16,232 bases of DNA, taken from DASRBN01 sp035294305 (GTDB lineage Bacteria; Chloroflexota; Ktedonobacteria; Ktedonobacterales; Ktedonobacteraceae). A program made the translations under genes and the position numbers. Below are positions 14,509-16,232 of the stretch, in pieces. A model generated the notes under the pieces. It saw only the letters and a list, made by a program, of their open reading frames with translations, ran no database searches and was not told the origin of the DNA. The DNA lies in assembly GCA_035294305.1 (NCBI GenBank), contig DATGLD010000029.1:1-16232 (forward strand), written 5' to 3'. Each line of letters begins with the position of its first letter. Position 1 is the stretch's first letter.

Positions 14509-14549
14509 TGGAGGCCGGCTCAATGTGTTGAGCCGGCCTCCATATTTTT
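14509..14549 (+). terminator. Rho-independent terminator after the first GlsB-type gene
   Basis: TGGAGGCCGGCTCAA (14509-14523) and TTGAGCCGGCCTCCA (14528-14542) form a perfect 15-bp GC-rich stem with a TGTG tetraloop, followed by TATTTTT (14543-14549). It lies about 80 nt after the stop codon and separates the two GlsB-type genes into different transcripts. Confidence 0.92.
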
Positions 14550-14800
14550 GGCAAAAGCGATCTGAAAGTCATTTCTTTGATGAGTTTTCACAAAATGGTC
14601 TGGTACCCGGTCGATCAACCGGCCCGCGCCCGTTGCTAGTGTCTTTCTTTCAATTGCATAAAAGAAAGCTGTTAGCGTGAGCGAGGTACACACAACTCCA
14701 GAGCTTCTTCTACGTACTAATGATGGTACGTCTAGCGTTTGCTCAATAAGAAAAAAGTAAACAGTAATAAAAAAATAAGAAGCAAAAGGAGATGCATACT
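14550..14800. other. Leader region of the second GlsB-type gene
   Basis: About 250 nt from the terminator to the second GlsB-type start, becoming A-rich towards the gene. It contains a 6-bp inverted repeat, ACGTAC (14712-14717) and GTACGT (14726-14731). TTGCTC (14739-14744) with TAATAA (14765-14770) is a poor, widely spaced promoter candidate. An open frame running through the terminator is not credible as a gene. Confidence 0.4.
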
Positions 14801-15094
14801 ATGACAGTTCTAGCCACTACCGTCACTTTCGCCATAAATGACCTGCTCACCTGGCTTGTTGTCGGCCTGATCGCAGGTTTTCTCGCCAGCGCCGTCATTC
14901 GCGGTCGCGGTTACGGCTGCATTGGCAACATCATCGTCGGGTTAATCGGAGCCGTCATTGGAGGTTTTCTGGCAGGCCTGCTAAATATTACGGGCACCTT
15001 TCATTTTTGGGGCACCGTCATTATCGCCTTCCTTGGGGCATGCATACTAGTAGCAATCTTACAGGCCTTTAGCGGCGGGCCGAGCAGGAGGTAG
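14801..15094 (+). CDS. GlsB/YeaQ/YmgE-family stress response membrane protein, copy 2
   Basis: A 97-aa paralogue of the gene at 14141. It has three helices (about 13-33, 41-61, 68-88) and the same block order: LVVGLIAGFLASAVIRGRG (19-37), YGCIGNIIVGLIGAVIGGFL (38-57) and IIAFLGACILVAILQAF (74-90). A 23-nt stretch (14868-14890) is identical in DNA to 14199-14221 in copy 1. The start at ATG 14801 is chosen over the in-frame ATG at 14792 because AAGGAG (14786-14791) is 9 nt from the former and directly touches the latter. The loop between helices 2 and 3 is longer and different (NITGTFHFWG), so the copies are not recent identical duplicates overall. Confidence 0.9.
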   Translation: MTVLATTVTFAINDLLTWLVVGLIAGFLASAVIRGRGYGCIGNIIVGLIGAVIGGFLAGLLNITGTFHFWGTVIIAFLGACILVAILQAFSGGPSRR

Positions 15095-15430
15095 TATCCA
15101 ATTTAGCCTGGAAAGCGCTTCTCAATTTGCTCGCCGGCCAGCGCTGGCCAGGGCCTCTGCCGCCCCAACCGCTTCTGGAACTGCAAAGGGCTCAGTGTCC
15201 TGACCGCATTGGAAAGGGGAGCGGAGCAGGTGCAACCTTGAGAGGTTTCGGGACAAGTACGGAAGTCCTGCAGCCCCAAATATGATATAGCCATCGAAGT
15301 CGCGTTCACGTGAGGTACCGGCTGCGGTCTGGTATTTCTCTGCATCGACCCGGTACTGTATGGTATAGTGATCGGGTACAGAACGTCCAGCCATCAAACA
15401 CAGTCATGGCAACCATCACTATGAGCAATA
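15095..15430. other. Intergenic region with degraded sequence
   Basis: About 335 nt between the second GlsB-type gene and the acetyltransferase. Apart from the AraC-like fragment on the - strand, I see no recognisable gene. Two overlapping - strand open frames here lack ribosome binding sites and do not resemble a family over their length. No clear promoter for the acetyltransferase was found. Confidence 0.45.
15122..15260 (-). pseudogene. Possible AraC-family regulator remnant
   Basis: On the - strand, 15166-15198 encodes TLSPLQFQKRL, followed by GRQRPWPALAGEQ. This resembles the stretch linking the two helix-turn-helix motifs of AraC-type regulators (typically SPLQFQKxLRLQEARRLLL). The preceding part that would match LHRHFKAV appears in a different frame (RLHLLRSPFQ), which points to a frameshift, and the Arg/Leu pattern after it has eroded. 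No full-length frame or credible start exists. The match is short, so this is a cautious call; chance similarity remains possible. Confidence 0.35.
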
Positions 15431-15997
15431 ATGCGAGATTCGATACAGATCAGGCCGGCACAGCCAGTCGACGCTGAGATAGCCGCAATCCTGCTTTCCT
15501 CGGCGTACACTCATACGCAGGTCACCTATCCTCTGGTCACAGAGCACGAGAGCGGGTGGCTCGAGCGTTTACGGCACTTCTTCCGGCAGGAAGGCAATCG
15601 TTTCAGCTATCAAAACGTCCAGCTCGCTGAACATAGCTCAGAGGTAGCCGGTCTGGTTTTGAGCTTTGGGGGGCGAGACGAGGTACGGCTCAATGCCGCT
15701 GTTGGAGGCTGGCTCGAACGTGAGGCGGAGGACGATGAATGGTATATCGATGCGCTCGCTGTATTCAAAAATTGGGGTCAGAAGGGAATCGGCACGCGCC
15801 TGCTGCAAACGGCGGAGCAGCAGGCGCGCCAGCATCACTATCCCAAGATCGCGCTTAATGTCGCCGAGGGGAACCAGAAGGCATTGGAGATGTACACGCA
15901 CCTGCACTATGTAGTCACCCGGCAGACCATCCTCTATTACCATCGTTACCTGCGCATGGTAAAAACATTGGAAAACGGGAACAAGGATAGGTTCTGA
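15431..15997 (+). CDS. GNAT-family N-acetyltransferase
   Basis: A 188-aa protein of the Gcn5-related acetyltransferase fold that uses acetyl-CoA. After the opening strand IQIRPAQPVDAEIAAILLSSAY (5-26) come a central region with VAGLVLSFGG (72-81), motif A YIDALAVFKNWGQKGIGTRLL (105-125) with the pyrophosphate-binding QKGIGT (117-122), and motif B ALNVAEGNQKALEMYTHLHYVV (141-162), as in RimI-like members. The substrate cannot be inferred. The ATG at 15431 fits the usual N-terminal strand, although only a weak TGAG precedes it; an ATG at 15421 is in another frame. It appears to be a single gene, transcribed after the GlsB-type genes. Confidence 0.85.
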   Translation: MRDSIQIRPAQPVDAEIAAILLSSAYTHTQVTYPLVTEHESGWLERLRHFFRQEGNRFSYQNVQLAEHSSEVAGLVLSFGGRDEVRLNAAVGGWLEREAEDDEWYIDALAVFKNWGQKGIGTRLLQTAEQQARQHHYPKIALNVAEGNQKALEMYTHLHYVVTRQTILYYHRYLRMVKTLENGNKDRF

Positions 15998-16204
15998 CCA
16001 GTTCCAAGCGCCATGTCATCATGGTATCTAAAGAAGAGCACGGAATACGCTCTTTTCACCTCATCCATATGAGCTATTTCCATCGGAGTTCCAATCCCCA
16101 ACGGGCGTCCCAGGCTCTCTCCCCGACACTTTTCATATCCAGGAAAAAGCAGGAAGCAAGCAAGAGGTGAAAGAGAGGGCAGGAAGTCCGAAAGAAGTAC
16201 CTTC

Positions 16205-16227
16205 AAAAGGAGGGAACGCGTCCTTTT
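16205..16227. terminator. Possible hairpin near the window end
   Basis: AAAAGGA (16205-16211) and TCCTTTT (16221-16227) form a 7-bp inverted repeat with a 9-nt loop, about 200 nt past the acetyltransferase stop. The T-rich right arm could act as a weak terminator, but the left arm also contains an AAAGGAGG that could be a ribosome binding site for a gene starting just outside the window. Confidence 0.3.
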
Positions 16228-16232
16228 AAGTG

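Noticed and set aside
14465..14680. 71-aa + strand open frame between the two GlsB-type genes
   Set aside because: It runs through the perfect 15-bp terminator hairpin and shows no family resemblance or ribosome binding site.
15122..15397. 91-aa - strand open frame as an intact gene
   Set aside because: It has no ribosome binding site, overlaps another frame of similar size and gives no recognisable protein over its length. The only recognisable motif is in the neighbouring frame.
15946..16206. 86-aa - strand open frame at the right edge
   Set aside because: It starts with a TTG, lacks a ribosome binding site, and overlaps the end of the acetyltransferase gene on the other strand.

Overview
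The window looks like chromosomal DNA from a filamentous, spore-forming type of Chloroflexota, most likely Ktedonobacteria. I infer this from the mid-range GC content, membrane proteins with Pro/Thr/Ser-rich extracytoplasmic linkers, a deazaflavin (F420)-dependent nitroreductase-type enzyme, paired GlsB/YeaQ-type membrane proteins, and short REP/MITE-like inverted repeats in the intergenic DNA. No ribosomal RNA, tRNA, CRISPR array, phage genes or transposase gene was seen. The assignment is inference and would need a homology search.

Layout. 1-174 (-) is the start of a membrane-anchored protein cut by the window edge. A divergent promoter region follows. Then comes a two-gene + strand unit: an exported PQQ-type beta-propeller protein (580-2259) and an extended short-chain dehydrogenase/epimerase (2262-3206). 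Facing it on the - strand are an F420-type nitroreductase (4001-4444) and, downstream of it, a clear homologue of the eukaryotic sigma-1 receptor / ERG2 sterol isomerase family (3244-3876). That homologue is the most striking gene here. 4445-5037 has no gene and holds two inverted-repeat elements. 5038-6318 (-) is an MgtC/SapB-DUF4010 membrane protein, divergent from a zinc-finger/RskA-type anti-sigma factor (6561-7379, +) that has no sigma gene beside it.

7472-12070 is a - strand block: a TgpA-like transmembrane transglutaminase (9644-12070), then a protein with two PH-like halves (8422-9330) and a two-TM Pro/Thr-rich protein (7472-8380). A 17-bp perfect hairpin lies between the first two. 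12428-13813 (-) is an MFS transporter. On the + strand, two GlsB/YeaQ-type three-helix proteins (14141-14431 and 14801-15094) are separated by a strong intrinsic terminator. A degraded stretch with an AraC-like fragment and a GNAT acetyltransferase (15431-15997) close the window.

Taken together, the region is mainly envelope and stress-linked: surface-anchored proteins, membrane proteins, an anti-sigma factor and small stress membrane proteins, with no single clear pathway. The best candidate for something undescribed is the sigma-1 receptor/ERG2 homologue. It keeps the two acidic ligand-pocket residues but carries its membrane anchor at the C-terminus rather than the N-terminus, and sits directly downstream of an F420-type reductase.
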